A DNA stretch of 64,000 nucleotides from Alphaproteobacteria bacterium (GCA_024742485.1 JANSYK010000002.1:1054001-1118000); one strand, 5' to 3'; counted from the first letter of the stretch, positions 8,212-18,118 are shown. Translations and numbers: made by a program. The notes: a model not told the origin generated them from the sequence alone.

Positions 8212-9783
8212 TCACGCGCGATAGGCCGGTAGTGGAGACCGGTCCTGCAAGGCAATCATGCGTCGAAGCATGAGATCCGTCACGCGGTGCTGGGCATCAG
8301 CGACTGATGGTTCACCGTAGAGATTATCCAGTTCGAGCGGATCGGCCTGGAGATCATAGAACTCATGCCAGTCCTCTCCTTCCCGCAATGACATGCGGTA
8401 TTGATCCGTGACAATTGTGCGGATTCGTTGCGGCCTGTCGAAGCCGGTCATGGCACGCTGGCTGTCCTCTTCGACGATAATCGCCTCGGGTGCTTTTGTG
8501 GACAGGAGGTCCCGTCCCTGTAACCCATTGAATGGCTGGATACCCGCCCGCGCCAGGATCGTGGCCGAGATATCAATGCTCGATCCAAGGCCCGCTTCAA
8601 CCGCGCCTGCTCTTTGGCGGGTCGGATCGTTCCAGATGAACGGAACTCGAATAACGCCCTGATAATGCAGCAGCAACTTGAGCATGAGACCATGATCGCC
8701 CATGTAGTCGCCGTGATCGGTGGTGAAGACCACCACCGTATTGTCCGCCAATCCTGATGCTTCCAGCTGAGCAAGAACCCGGCCGATAGCATCATCGATC
8801 ATGGTGATCGATCCGTAGGTGAGGGCGGTCAACGCTCGCGCCTCGTCCTCCGTCACGGTAAAGGGATTCTGGTTGTCGCGTGGATCGGTCCCGTCCGTCA
8901 TCGCCTTGTGCATGGCATGGATCGGGGGCAGGTCGCCTTTGCCGAACGATGCAGGCAGGGGAATGTCACTCGGGTCGTACATGTCCCAGTAACGACCCGG
9001 TGGCGTAAAGGGATGATGCGGATCGGGAAAGGACATCTGCAGGAAGAATGGCGCGTCTCCCGATGCTTGATCCCTCAGCCAGTCCTGTGCACGCTCTGCA
9101 ATCCAGCTTGTTGAATAAAGCGCCTCCGGTACGGCAGTTCGCCAGGCCTGTGGAGCGGAGATCCGGTTGTCGGGAAGGGCATTTTCCGGTCCGATCAGCC
9201 CGTCGAAACCGGGGTCCTGTTCGCGAGCCCACAGCAAGTAATCGCCGGAGGCGGCATCCCCATGATCGGCGGCAACTTCCACATGCTCGAAACCGTAAAA
9301 ATCATCGTCTATTCGCTCTGCCAGCGGTCGGTCCCATTTTGAGACAAGCTCAAGATCATAATCGCTCGAATGTCGGTTGCGTTTATGAGCATCGCGCAAT
9401 TCGCGGCGTGGCGTCCTAAGTTTCGGGTCCGGCTGATATTGATTCGTTGCCGGCAGGCCGGTGAACCCCTGCAGATGTGATTTTCCGATCAGCCCGGTGC
9501 GGTAGCCCGCGTCCTTCAGCAACTCAACAAATGTGGTGTGGTCACGCGACAGCGGAATGCCGTTGTGACGGGCGCCATGCACCGACGACATTCGTCCGGT
9601 CATGATGGATGCGCGGTTTGGCATGCAGATCGGGTTGGCCACATAGAATCGGTCCCAGCGCGTACCGGTGCCGGCGATACGGTCGATATGCGGCGTCTGC
9701 ACGATCGTGTTTCCGTAGCATCCAAGGTGATCTGCGCGGTGTTGATCGGTGATGATGAAGAGGAAGTTCGGTTGCTTGTTCAC
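8212..9783 (-). CDS. Type I sulfatase (arylsulfatase/choline-sulfatase family)
   Basis: A 523-residue sulfatase. It starts with the typical metal-site strand NFLFIITDQHRADHLGCYGN. The sulfatase signature CMPNRASIMTGR places Cys53, the residue converted to formylglycine, and Arg57. A second metal site appears as TTDHGDYMGDHG. No signal peptide is visible, so it is probably cytoplasmic, as in choline-sulfatase and phosphonate monoesterase relatives. Its start overlaps the stop of the TRAP permease gene by 4 bases, so both belong to one operon with the TAXI binding protein. This suggests that a sulfate ester is imported and desulfated inside the cell (inference). No formylglycine-generating enzyme is in the window. 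Confidence 0.9.
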   Translation of the reverse strand: MNKQPNFLFIITDQHRADHLGCYGNTIVQTPHIDRIAGTGTRWDRFYVANPICMPNRASIMTGRMSSVHGARHNGIPLSRDHTTFVELLKDAGYRTGLIGKSHLQGFTGLPATNQYQPDPKLRTPRRELRDAHKRNRHSSDYDLELVSKWDRPLAERIDDDFYGFEHVEVAADHGDAASGDYLLWAREQDPGFDGLIGPENALPDNRISAPQAWRTAVPEALYSTSWIAERAQDWLRDQASGDAPFFLQMSFPDPHHPFTPPGRYWDMYDPSDIPLPASFGKGDLPPIHAMHKAMTDGTDPRDNQNPFTVTEDEARALTALTYGSITMIDDAIGRVLAQLEASGLADNTVVVFTTDHGDYMGDHGLMLKLLLHYQGVIRVPFIWNDPTRQRAGAVEAGLGSSIDISATILARAGIQPFNGLQGRDLLSTKAPEAIIVEEDSQRAMTGFDRPQRIRTIVTDQYRMSLREGEDWHEFYDLQADPLELDNLYGEPSVADAQHRVTDLMLRRMIALQDRSPLPAYRA

Positions 9784-11705
9784 AATGCGGTCCCTCCGAC
9801 CGGCTGCTGCGGCGCGCCTCGTCTAACATCCCACGCGATCAGGGCGATACCAAGTGCGATCGCCGGGAGTTGGATCACTGGGCTGATAGTGAGCATCGCA
9901 ATGGCACAGGCGAAGCGCAAAATCACCTCGGCCCAGCTCAACCGACCACGGTCATGGGCCGAAAGTGCCGATGAAAACAGCCAGATACAGAACAGGGTGC
10001 GTGCGATGATCCAAACGAAGGGCCAGAGGTGAAACTCTTCGACGATCAGGATTGTCGGATAGAATGCGAAGATGAACGGAATGATGAATTTCGACATGCC
10101 GAGCCGGAACGCCATGAATGACGTCATCAGCGGATTTGCCCCGGCTATCGGCGCGGCCGCATAGGCGGCGATCGCAACCGGTGGCGTCAGGGACGAGGCA
10201 ACTCCATAATAGAAGACGAACATGTGAGCCGTCAGCATGGAGATCCCCAGCGCCTGGATGGCCGGTCCCATGACCAGAATGATGATGAGATAGGCCGGCA
10301 ATGTGGGCATGCCCATGCCGAGCACCAGCGCTCCGATCATTGCGACCAGCAGCGCTGAAAACAGGCTCTCGCCGCGCACGGATGCAATGACATTCGCCAG
10401 TTTCAGACCGAGTCCGGTCGTGTCCAGCGAGCCCACAAGGATTCCGATGGCCGCAATGGCGATCAGCAGCGTTGCGCCCGAACTGCTTCCCCCGATGAAG
10501 GAACGCCAGACCCGCATCGGGTTGGAACGAACCTTGGGATTGATCACGGACAGAACCAGCAGGATGACCACGGCGTAGAAACCGGCGGCGGATGTCGAAA
10601 GACCCATCAGCAGTGAAATGACCACAGTCGCGATCGGGCCCAGAAACAATACCGAGTTGATCAGGTCGACCGGCGTAATCTTGTCGTCTGTGGTCATCGG
10701 CTGGACTTCGATGCCTTGCCGTCGCGCTTCGACGGTCACGGCGGCAAACAGGCTGAAATAGTAAAAGAGCGCCGGCAACAAAGCCGCAACGATGATGTTC
10801 AGATATCCGGCACCGGTCAGATCGGCCATGACCAGGGCCGCAGCCCCCATGATGGGCGGCATGATCTGTCCGCCGGAAGAGGCTGTTGCTTCGATCCCGG
10901 CGGCGAAGGTCGGGGAAAAGCCGCGTTTCTTGATCATCGGAATGGTGAACGTGCCGGTGCCGACAATATTGGCGACCGTGCTGCCGGACATGGTGCCGAA
11001 GAGCGACGAGGCCAGGATGGCCGCGTGGGCGGGACCGCCGCGCGTCCGCCTGGTTGCCAGAAAGGCGAATTTCAGCAGCGTATCCCCGGCGCCCGTGCCT
11101 TCGAGGAGGGCGCCGAAGATGATGAAAATGAAAACGGTCGACAACACGATATTGGTAATCGAGCCGAATACGCCCTTGTTGGTATTGTACCAGAGAGCCT
11201 CGGCGATTTCCCTGAGGGAAAAGCCGGAATGCTGAAGAATGCCGGGCAAGTCCTGTCCGAACAGGAGATACAGGACAGCCAGCGTCCCAACCGAGAACAG
11301 CCCCCAGCCCCAGAGCCGACGCGTCAACTCAAGGAAGACAATGAGCCCTGCCAATGCCGGCCAGGCGTCCGCATTGGTCACGTCATAGAGCGCCGTTTCC
11401 ATTTCCGTCTGCACATAAAGAAAGGACCAGATTGACCAGACACCGGCGATAATGAGGGCAGCATCCAGAAACACGTGTCCCAGCGCCAGCGTTTGGCTCA
11501 TCTGTTTCGAGCTGCGGGTCTTGCGTGCGACCGCAACGCCGACAATGAGCGCCAGCGTGAATCCGCCGGCCCGATGCAGCTTGGGGTCCAGCAGGCCGAT
11601 TCCGGAACTGTAGAGTGCCATCGCTCCAAGCATGGCGCAGGCAAGCACCGATGCCCATGTCAGGACTTTGGTCGTGAAAATGGATGCGCGAACGGTGTCG
11701 GTCAT
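9780..11705 (-). CDS. TRAP transporter fused permease (DctQM-like, TAXI class)
   Basis: A 641-residue integral membrane protein in which the small (Q) and large (M) TRAP subunits are fused, as is usual for TAXI-type systems. N-terminal hydrophobic segments are followed by the DctM-like domain, with characteristic segments such as GTMSGSTVANIVGTGTFTIP, GGQIMPPIMGAAA and GMGMPTLPAYLI. It should drive Na+- or H+-coupled uptake of a substrate delivered by the adjacent TAXI protein. The gene is preceded by GAGGGGCCGAC near its ATG, follows the binding-protein gene by 67 bases and overlaps the sulfatase by 4 bases. Confidence 0.9.
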   Translation of the reverse strand: MTDTVRASIFTTKVLTWASVLACAMLGAMALYSSGIGLLDPKLHRAGGFTLALIVGVAVARKTRSSKQMSQTLALGHVFLDAALIIAGVWSIWSFLYVQTEMETALYDVTNADAWPALAGLIVFLELTRRLWGWGLFSVGTLAVLYLLFGQDLPGILQHSGFSLREIAEALWYNTNKGVFGSITNIVLSTVFIFIIFGALLEGTGAGDTLLKFAFLATRRTRGGPAHAAILASSLFGTMSGSTVANIVGTGTFTIPMIKKRGFSPTFAAGIEATASSGGQIMPPIMGAAALVMADLTGAGYLNIIVAALLPALFYYFSLFAAVTVEARRQGIEVQPMTTDDKITPVDLINSVLFLGPIATVVISLLMGLSTSAAGFYAVVILLVLSVINPKVRSNPMRVWRSFIGGSSSGATLLIAIAAIGILVGSLDTTGLGLKLANVIASVRGESLFSALLVAMIGALVLGMGMPTLPAYLIIILVMGPAIQALGISMLTAHMFVFYYGVASSLTPPVAIAAYAAAPIAGANPLMTSFMAFRLGMSKFIIPFIFAFYPTILIVEEFHLWPFVWIIARTLFCIWLFSSALSAHDRGRLSWAEVILRFACAIAMLTISPVIQLPAIALGIALIAWDVRRGAPQQPVGGTAL

Positions 11706-11772
11706 GTCGGCCCCTCAAAAAAGCGTGTATGGGACCTGGCACGTCATGGATCATGCCGGGTCCGGCTCACAG

Positions 11773-12777
11773 TCAGGGTCGAATGGCGTCCGGTACGTCA
11801 AAGCCGGCTTCATCATAGTAGCGCAGCGCGCCAGGATGCAGCGGAACGTTGACGGCGGTAAAAGCCGTATCCTTGGTGACATCCCGCAGGAAGAAAGCAG
11901 TGGCCTGGACATCATCGATGTTTTCCCAGAAGGCCTTTGTCGCGCGGTAGACGACGTCCTCATCCGCACCTGCATGGGTGCCCACGAACTGGAAGAACCC
12001 AAGCGCGGTGATATCGCCTTCCGTCATTTGTCCCTTGTAGAGGCCACCATCAAAGACCGCCATGCCGCGGCCCGGACGTCCGAACAGCGCCTTCATTGCT
12101 TCGCTGTCGCGTGCTTCGTCCGGAATGGAAAGAACACGGAACTCGCCTGAAAGGCCGAATTGTTCGATATTGGCCGAACCCACTTCTGCCGGACGGACCA
12201 TCATGTCGATCTTGCCATCGGCAAGCGCCGCATAGCCTTCACCCCAGGACAGCCGAACCGCCGTGTAGTCCTTGCCGGCCTCATAGCCGGTGATGATCTT
12301 GATCAAGGCTTCGGATGTCGCGGAGGCGGAGCCAGCAGGAGGACCGGTGAAGACGGTCTTTCCCTTGATGTCGTCCCAGCTCTCGATCCCGGAGCCCGAC
12401 AAGGTCACCGGATGGTAGGCACCGGCCTTGAAACCCAAAATGGCCCGCAGGTTCTTGGCAAGTTCCGGCGCGTCCTCGATCTTCTCATACATGCGTTTGC
12501 GACCGGCCATCAGATTAACCAGAGACGGAACGGACGAGAAGAAAGCGATCTCGCCCTTTGCGCCCTTGAGCATCGATTTGGTCAAAGTCTGTCCGGCGTT
12601 CACCTGGATGGTGACATTTTCCTTCCCGGCCTGATTGGCGAAGGCCACGAACATTGTGTGCACAGGATCGCCGACCCCGGCTGTTTCACCCTTGAAGACC
12701 TCGGCACCCGCTACGCTGCTGATGCAGAGCGAAACGCTTGTGAATGCGGCCAGCGCCGCTGTTTTTAAATCAATCAT
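11773..12777 (-). CDS. TAXI-family TRAP substrate-binding protein
   Basis: A 334-residue periplasmic binding protein. The start at 12777 is set by GGGAGGATCAC directly upstream and by the signal peptide that follows (LAAFTSVSLCISSVAGAEV); longer in-frame starts would run into the divergent LysR gene. Family features include the early substrate-loop region (GDPVHTMFVAFANQAGK), FTGPPAGSASATSEAL and AVRLSWGEGYAALADGKID. It supplies the fused permease downstream. Expression is probably governed by the divergent LysR regulator through the inverted repeat in the 88-bp spacer. Confidence 0.9.
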   Translation of the reverse strand: MIDLKTAALAAFTSVSLCISSVAGAEVFKGETAGVGDPVHTMFVAFANQAGKENVTIQVNAGQTLTKSMLKGAKGEIAFFSSVPSLVNLMAGRKRMYEKIEDAPELAKNLRAILGFKAGAYHPVTLSGSGIESWDDIKGKTVFTGPPAGSASATSEALIKIITGYEAGKDYTAVRLSWGEGYAALADGKIDMMVRPAEVGSANIEQFGLSGEFRVLSIPDEARDSEAMKALFGRPGRGMAVFDGGLYKGQMTEGDITALGFFQFVGTHAGADEDVVYRATKAFWENIDDVQATAFFLRDVTKDTAFTAVNVPLHPGALRYYDEAGFDVPDAIRP

Positions 12778-12802
12778 GTGATCCTCCCAGCTTGATCGCT
12801 CC

Positions 12803-12855
12803 AATCTATGCAGCAATTCATATAAAATATAATGCAATCTTTCTCTGCATAGATT
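12803..12855. promoter_or_regulatory. Inverted-repeat operator between the TAXI operon and its LysR gene
   Basis: An exact 11-bp inverted repeat, aatctatgcag at 12803-12813 and ctgcatagatt at 12845-12855, encloses an AT-rich 31-bp core in the 88-bp divergent spacer. Position and size fit a pair of LysR half-sites serving both promoters. Binding is inferred. Confidence 0.55.
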
Positions 12856-12865
12856 ACAATCTGGT

Positions 12866-13777
12866 ATGTATATCGATCCCCGACATCTCGCCCAGCTATC
12901 CATGATTGTGGAGGCGGGGTCCTTCCAGGCGGCCGCCGACCGGATCGGTCTCAGCCAGCCGGCGCTCAGCAGAAACATGCGCACCCTGGAACATCGCATC
13001 GGTGCACCTGTCTTTGACCGCAGCAGCCGACGGGCCATGCCAACCGATCTCGGACTGAGATTGGCCCAAAACGGTCTCGCGATCAGGGTGGCGGAGGAAC
13101 AGGCCGGAAAATACTCCGAACGGGTCTCGTCGGGAGCTGCCGGGCAATTGCGCATCGGTGCCCCACCCATCATTGCCGGGCAATTCCTGACCAGTCGCAT
13201 TTGCCGGTTTCTGATCGATCGGCCGGATTGCAAGGTCGATGTCCGGGTGGGCCTTGTGCATGAATTGCGCACCATGCTGGAGCGGGCGCAGATCGATCTG
13301 GTCATCGGACCGCGCGATCTGGCGGACCGTGTTGCTGAATCGCATTTCGTTCCATTGGCCGATGATCGCGTGGGGATCCTCTGCCGAGCCGATCATGACC
13401 TGCTGGCGCGGGAGACAATTCAACTGACGGATCTTGAACAGCAGCATTGGGTCGCCCATTCGCGCGGCAGCATGCTGCGCCAACAGACGGAAGGGGCACT
13501 GATTGCCTTGGGATTGGAAAGGATCAATATCACCGTCGAGACGGATTCCATTCAATCCGTGCTTGAAATCGTCGGGTCAACGGACCTGATATCGACCATG
13601 CCGCGTGAAACGACCCGCCCCTATCTGGCCGACAGGCTGACATTCCTGGCATTCGACCACCCTCAATTCCACCGCCCCATCGGCGCGATACGCCGTACCA
13701 GCGCCCCGACGAACCGCGCTGTCGATGAATTTGTCAATGTATTGAAATCCGAGACACCGGCAATCGACCCGATTTGA
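12866..13777 (+). CDS. LysR-family transcriptional regulator
   Basis: A 303-residue LysR protein. The N-terminal helix-turn-helix is clear (LSMIVEAGSFQAAADRIGLSQPALSRNMRTLE), followed by the effector-binding domain from about residue 90 (GQLRIGAPPIIAG, then DLVIGPRDLA). It is divergent from the TAXI/TRAP/sulfatase operon with an 88-bp spacer holding an 11-bp inverted repeat, the usual arrangement for a LysR regulator and its target. The inducer would be the imported compound or its desulfated product (inference). Confidence 0.93.
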   Translation: MYIDPRHLAQLSMIVEAGSFQAAADRIGLSQPALSRNMRTLEHRIGAPVFDRSSRRAMPTDLGLRLAQNGLAIRVAEEQAGKYSERVSSGAAGQLRIGAPPIIAGQFLTSRICRFLIDRPDCKVDVRVGLVHELRTMLERAQIDLVIGPRDLADRVAESHFVPLADDRVGILCRADHDLLARETIQLTDLEQQHWVAHSRGSMLRQQTEGALIALGLERINITVETDSIQSVLEIVGSTDLISTMPRETTRPYLADRLTFLAFDHPQFHRPIGAIRRTSAPTNRAVDEFVNVLKSETPAIDPI

Positions 13778-13835
13778 TGCCGACAGTCATGCCGGCATCG
13801 GTATCAATGCAGATGTCGTGGTGACCTGATTTGCC

Positions 13836-14354
13836 CTAGCGAGAACGCTTTCGCTCGGCGGTCGGCTGAAAGGCCAACTTCGAATGATAGGTGCAATAGG
13901 GATCCGTGTCGTCGCAATCGACGCCGCAAAAATAGAAGTCCTCCTGCATCGGATCGCCAATCGGCCATTTGCATGTTTTTTCCGTCAGTTCGGTCAGCGG
14001 CAACCGACGCGAAATCGGCACGACAACGTCCTCGATCGGGCGCATGTCGATTTCTGCGATGGCATCGGCCAGCACGTCATGCTTCAGTGCTGTCGCGCCG
14101 CTGCTGCGCGGTGTCGAACGCGGTGCGGAACTGCGCCCGCCATATCCGCCGCTGCGTGGTGCCGATGCGACCCGCTTGCTGCGCCCGCCACTGGAGCCGC
14201 CGGATTTTGCCCGGCCCGGGAGATTGAGGCGGTGCACTTTTCCAATAACTGCGTTACGGCTGACGCCGCCCAGTTCCGCTGCAATCTGGCTCGCGCTCAG
14301 TCCATCGGCCCAAAGCTTGGTCAACCTTTCGACGCGCTCATCAGTCCAGCTCAT
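13836..14354 (-). CDS. gcrA: GcrA cell-cycle regulator
   Basis: A 172-residue GcrA protein. The diagnostic N-terminal DNA-binding domain is present: MSWTDERVERLTKLWADG, then SASQIAAELGGVSRNAVIGK and VHRLNLPGR. A basic Ser/Gly-rich linker separates it from the C-terminal part, which has Cys residues (KTCKWPIGDP, then FCGVDC and YCTYH) and is the sigma-70-interacting domain in Caulobacter. GcrA recruits sigma-70 polymerase to promoters carrying CcrM-methylated GANTC sites. The upstream region contains an unusual cluster of such sites, 150-186 bases before its start. Confidence 0.95.
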   Translation of the reverse strand: MSWTDERVERLTKLWADGLSASQIAAELGGVSRNAVIGKVHRLNLPGRAKSGGSSGGRSKRVASAPRSGGYGGRSSAPRSTPRSSGATALKHDVLADAIAEIDMRPIEDVVVPISRRLPLTELTEKTCKWPIGDPMQEDFYFCGVDCDDTDPYCTYHSKLAFQPTAERKRSR

Positions 14355-14503
14355 AGTCCAAAACCCCTGTCATTCAAATGCGGGGCGGCGGACTCCTTCA
14401 ACGGGTTCCGAATGTTCAATCGAAACCGGTCTTCTCAAAGAGCTAAAGGTTACTAGGTCCGCCGCATGCAGTCCAATATGTGCCTGTAACGTAGTGTTCG
14501 CGG

Positions 14504-14540
14504 GACTCGGTGACAAGAGTCGCGGGATTCAACCGGAATC
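14504..14540. promoter_or_regulatory. GANTC (CcrM) site cluster in the gcrA-argD spacer
   Basis: The 413-bp divergent spacer (14355-14767) holds GACTC at 14504, GAGTC at 14517, GATTC at 14526 and GAATC at 14536: four CcrM methylation sites in 37 bases, covering all four N variants. A fifth, GACTC, lies at 14391. GANTC should occur about once per 256 bases by chance. GcrA acts at methylated GANTC promoters, so the cluster may tie gcrA or argD transcription to the methylation state of the replicating chromosome. Beyond this I see no coding sequence in the spacer. Confidence 0.5.
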
Positions 14541-14767
14541 CTTTTTCGAGTTTTTCCCCAACTTGAAGGGAAATTTCCACTTTTCCTGGAAATCGGGGCC
14601 TAATTCGATCGGTCTCGCCGATTGGTGCCGGATGTTGATTGACAAAGGCTGTCGGTATATGGATAGCGGACAATGGCTGCCTTTTGGGGCGGCTATTTAT
14701 TTTTTTGGCCCGGATTAACCGGGTCATCCATCTCCGTCGCCAAGCCACGACAGTTGGGAGAACAGCG

Positions 14768-15955
14768 ATGTCCAAAGGTGCATCACTCTATGGAACCTAC
14801 AACCGCATCCCGCTTCGGTTCGAACGCGGCGAAGGCGTATGGTTGGTTGACGAGGACGGGAACCGATATCTGGATTTCGCCGCCGGCATTGCCGTAAACT
14901 CCCTTGGCCATGCCCATCCGCATTTGGTCGAGGCGCTGAAGGACCAGGCCGACAAGCTGTGGCATGTCTCCAATCTCTACGAGATACCCGGACAATCCAG
15001 ACTGGGAGACCGGCTCACGGAGGCGACATTTGCTGACCGGGCCTTCTTTACCAATTCCGGAGCCGAGGCCCTGGAATGCGCGATCAAGACAGCGCGTCGT
15101 TATCACTATGTGAACGGTGACGGGGCGCGGGTCGATATCATCACGATCGAAGGGGCCTTTCACGGCCGGACCCTGGCAACCATCGCTGCCGGAGGCCAGG
15201 AGAAATACCTGGAGGGTTTCGGGCCGAAAGCGCCGGGCTTCAAACAGGTGCCCTTCGCCGATCTCGACGCGATGAAAGAGGCCGTCGACGAACAGACGGC
15301 CGCCATACTGGTCGAGCCTCTGCAGGGCGAAGGCGGCATTCGCGAACTGTCCGTCGAGTGGCTGAAAAATCTCCGCGCACTGTGTGACGATCATGGGGTG
15401 TTGCTGCTATTGGACGAGGTTCAGTGTGGCGTCGGCCGCACCGGTAGGCTGTTTGCCCATGAATGGGCGGGCATCACGCCCGACATCATGGCGGTGGCAA
15501 AGGGCATCGGCGGAGGCTTTCCCTTCGGCGTTTGCCTTGCCACCGAAGAGGCGGCAAAGGGCATGACTCCCGGTACCCACGGCACCACCTATGGCGGCAA
15601 TCCGCTGGCCATGTCCGTCGGCAACGCAGTGCTCGATGTCATTCTGGAAGAGGGCTTCCTGCAGCATGTTCGTGATGTCGGTCTCGTCTTTGCGCAGGGC
15701 CTAGCGGCCATTGCCGATCAGTATCCGGACGTTATCGAGGAAGTGCGCGGCACTGGCCTCATGCTCGGCGTCAGATGCAAATGCCCCAATATCGACCTAT
15801 TGGTCGCCATGCGTGATCAGCAGCTTCTCGGCGCGCCGGCCGGCGACAATGTGGTGCGTCTGCTGCCGCCATTGATGACCACCGCCGAAGAAGCCCGTGA
15901 GGGATTGAGCCGATTGGAAGCTGCGGCCGCTGATGTGTCGGCGCGCTCCGGTTGA
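14768..15955 (+). CDS. argD: Acetylornithine (succinyldiaminopimelate) aminotransferase
   Basis: A 395-residue class III PLP aminotransferase. The ATG at 14768 is preceded by GTTGGGAGAACAGCG; an earlier in-frame start adds 43 residues with no counterpart in the family. Seen are [20 protein letters not shown] at the N-terminus, [30 protein letters not shown], and the PLP-lysine region [12 protein letters not shown]. ArgD converts N-acetylglutamate semialdehyde to acetylornithine and can serve lysine synthesis. argF follows 57 bases downstream and then hslO, an order common in Rhizobiales, which supports ArgD over other class III members. Confidence 0.93.
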   Translation: MSKGASLYGTYNRIPLRFERGEGVWLVDEDGNRYLDFAAGIAVNSLGHAHPHLVEALKDQADKLWHVSNLYEIPGQSRLGDRLTEATFADRAFFTNSGAEALECAIKTARRYHYVNGDGARVDIITIEGAFHGRTLATIAAGGQEKYLEGFGPKAPGFKQVPFADLDAMKEAVDEQTAAILVEPLQGEGGIRELSVEWLKNLRALCDDHGVLLLLDEVQCGVGRTGRLFAHEWAGITPDIMAVAKGIGGGFPFGVCLATEEAAKGMTPGTHGTTYGGNPLAMSVGNAVLDVILEEGFLQHVRDVGLVFAQGLAAIADQYPDVIEEVRGTGLMLGVRCKCPNIDLLVAMRDQQLLGAPAGDNVVRLLPPLMTTAEEAREGLSRLEAAAADVSARSG

Positions 15956-16012
15956 TGCAAAGGACAAGCGGCCGGACTTTCTGATCCCGTCGCAACAACA
16001 AGGAAATTCCAG

Positions 16013-16939
16013 ATGACTTCGAATGGCGGGCCTCGTCATTTTCTCGATCTATCGGCCGTTGCGTCGGATGAATTGCGCGCCATCATGGACCATGCCCACA
16101 CGCGCAAGGCTGCAACAAAGGATGGCAGCGCCGACCGGCCTCTTTCGGGCAAGATGCTGGCGATGATTTTCGAAAAGCCGTCGACACGCACCCGTGTGTC
16201 CTTCGATGTCGGCATGCGGCAACTGGGCGGTGAGACCATTCTGCTCTCCGGCCGCGAAATGCAGCTCGGTCGGGCTGAATCCATCGCCGATACGGCGCGC
16301 GTGCTGTCACGCTATGTCGACGCCATCATGATCCGCACGACCGATCATCGCCGGCTGACCGAACTGGCCGAACACGCAACGGTGCCGGTAATCAACGGTC
16401 TGACAGATGATACCCATCCCTGCCAGATCATGGCCGATGTCATGACCTTCGAGCAGCATCGCGGCTCGATGACCGGAAAGAGGGTTTCCTGGGTTGGCGA
16501 CGGCAACAATGTGCTGCATTCCCTTTTGGAAGGAGCCGGGCGGTTCGGCTATGGCATCAATATCGCCGTGCCGGAGGGCTCTGAACCGGCGGAATCCTAT
16601 CTGCGCTGGGCGCGAGAGCAGGGTGCTGAGGTGATGGTCACAAGGGATCCCGATACGGCGGTTACCGGGTCCGATTGCGTGGTGACGGATACCTGGGTGT
16701 CCATGGGCCAGGAACAGCGGGCTCGAGGGCACAATGTTTTCAAGCCCTATCAGGTCAATACGCAACTGATGGAAAAGGCCGATCCGCAGGCATTGTTCAT
16801 GCATTGCCTTCCCGCCCATCGCGGCGAGGAAGTGACAGATGAGGTGATAGACGGGCCGCAATCGGTCGTTTTCGATGAGGCGGAAAACCGGCTCCACGCG
16901 CAAAAGGCCATCCTGGCCTGGTGTTTTGACAAAATTTAG
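16013..16939 (+). CDS. argF: Ornithine carbamoyltransferase
   Basis: A 308-residue transcarbamylase that makes citrulline from ornithine and carbamoyl phosphate. The carbamoyl-phosphate motif STRTRVSF, the central HPCQ segment, and the ornithine/catalytic [11 protein letters not shown] motif are all present, as is DTWVSMGQE. The length is normal. The ATG at 16013 follows AAGGAAATTCC. It sits between argD and hslO in the same direction and is probably cotranscribed with argD. A short inverted repeat (gcgctt/aagcgc) overlaps its stop but has no T-run. Confidence 0.96.
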   Translation: MTSNGGPRHFLDLSAVASDELRAIMDHAHTRKAATKDGSADRPLSGKMLAMIFEKPSTRTRVSFDVGMRQLGGETILLSGREMQLGRAESIADTARVLSRYVDAIMIRTTDHRRLTELAEHATVPVINGLTDDTHPCQIMADVMTFEQHRGSMTGKRVSWVGDGNNVLHSLLEGAGRFGYGINIAVPEGSEPAESYLRWAREQGAEVMVTRDPDTAVTGSDCVVTDTWVSMGQEQRARGHNVFKPYQVNTQLMEKADPQALFMHCLPAHRGEEVTDEVIDGPQSVVFDEAENRLHAQKAILAWCFDKI

Positions 16940-16980
16940 CGCTTCGGGCATCGCAAGCGCATATACGGGCTGCCGCATCC

Positions 16981-17979
16981 ATGACGACTGAAGACTACAA
17001 TCTTGGCGAGATAGGCTATGCAGGCGACGATCAGGTCGTTCCGTTTCAGGTGGAAGGCCTCGATGCACGAGGCCGCGCCGTTCAGCTTGGACCCATGCTC
17101 GACACCATTTTGGGCCGTCACGATTATCCCGAGCCGGTGGCTCGGCTGTTGGCGGAAGCAATCACGCTGACGGTACTGCTTGGGACCTCCCTTAAATTCG
17201 ATGGCAAATTCATCGTGCAGACACAGGGTGACGGGCCCGTCGATCTGCTGGTCGCCGATTTCACGACACCCGACAGTCTGCGCGCCTATGCCCGTTTTGA
17301 TGACAAATTATTGGCTGAAGCCGTGGCCGAAGGCCGGCTGGAGCCACATGAATTGCTCGGTACCGGCGTTCTGGCCTTCACCATCGACCAGGGCAGTCAC
17401 ATGCAGCGCTATCAGGGCATTGTTGAGCTCACCGGAGCGACTTTGGAAGAAATCGCCCGCGCCTATTTCCGGCAATCCGAGCAGATCCCAACCGAAGTGC
17501 GCCTTGCGGCGGCCCAGCTTTACGCGCGCGATGCCGCCGGCACGACCGGTCATCATTGGAGGGCCGGCGGGGTGGTGTTGCAGTTTTTGCCCGAATCCGA
17601 GGAGCGTATACGGCAGACCGACCTTCCGGGCGGTGATATTCCGGACGATCTCGATGAGGATGATGACGGCGACGACGAAGATGAGGATTGGGTGGAAGCC
17701 AAGGCACTGATGGAAACCATCGGTGACGATGAGCTGACAGATCCCCAGGTCGGCTCCGAGAGGCTGCTGTACCGTCTGTTCCATGAACGCGGCGTCCGGG
17801 TGTTCGATCCGGTTGCCGTGCAGGACAATTGCACCTGCTCTCGCGAAAAGATCCGCTCGGTTCTGGATGGATTTGACGAACAGGAAATCGAAGAGAGCAT
17901 CGAGGACGGAAAAATCTCCGTCAAATGCGAATTCTGCTCCACTGACTACGTCTTCGATCCGGGTGAATTGGACAGCTGA
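16981..17979 (+). CDS. hslO: Hsp33 redox-regulated chaperone
   Basis: A 332-residue Hsp33. The N-terminal domain is typical (GRHDYPEPVARLLAEAITL, FKGKF-like LKFDGKFIVQTQGDGPVDLLV). The C-terminal redox switch has all four zinc cysteines: Cys284 and Cys286 (NCTCS) and Cys316 and Cys319 (KCEFC). Oxidation of these releases zinc and turns on holdase activity. An acidic insert (DDLDEDDDGDDEDED) lies before the switch region. It follows argF by 41 bases; the argD-argF-hslO order is familiar in Rhizobiales. Confidence 0.95.
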   Translation: MTTEDYNLGEIGYAGDDQVVPFQVEGLDARGRAVQLGPMLDTILGRHDYPEPVARLLAEAITLTVLLGTSLKFDGKFIVQTQGDGPVDLLVADFTTPDSLRAYARFDDKLLAEAVAEGRLEPHELLGTGVLAFTIDQGSHMQRYQGIVELTGATLEEIARAYFRQSEQIPTEVRLAAAQLYARDAAGTTGHHWRAGGVVLQFLPESEERIRQTDLPGGDIPDDLDEDDDGDDEDEDWVEAKALMETIGDDELTDPQVGSERLLYRLFHERGVRVFDPVAVQDNCTCSREKIRSVLDGFDEQEIEESIEDGKISVKCEFCSTDYVFDPGELDS

Positions 17980-18118
17980 AACGCCGATCACCATGTGCTG
18001 AAGAGCCTCGTAGCGGTCGAAATGGCCAGCCCCGGTTGAAGCCAGGGTCGATGATCTGTAACCTGTCAGTGTTTCTGGTCGTGGGGATCGGCCACATCGC
18101 GTTGGGGTATCAGTCAGT

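Noticed and set aside
16939-16960. Terminator after argF
   Set aside because: The 6-bp stem has a 10-base loop and no T-run, and hslO follows 41 bases later in the same direction.
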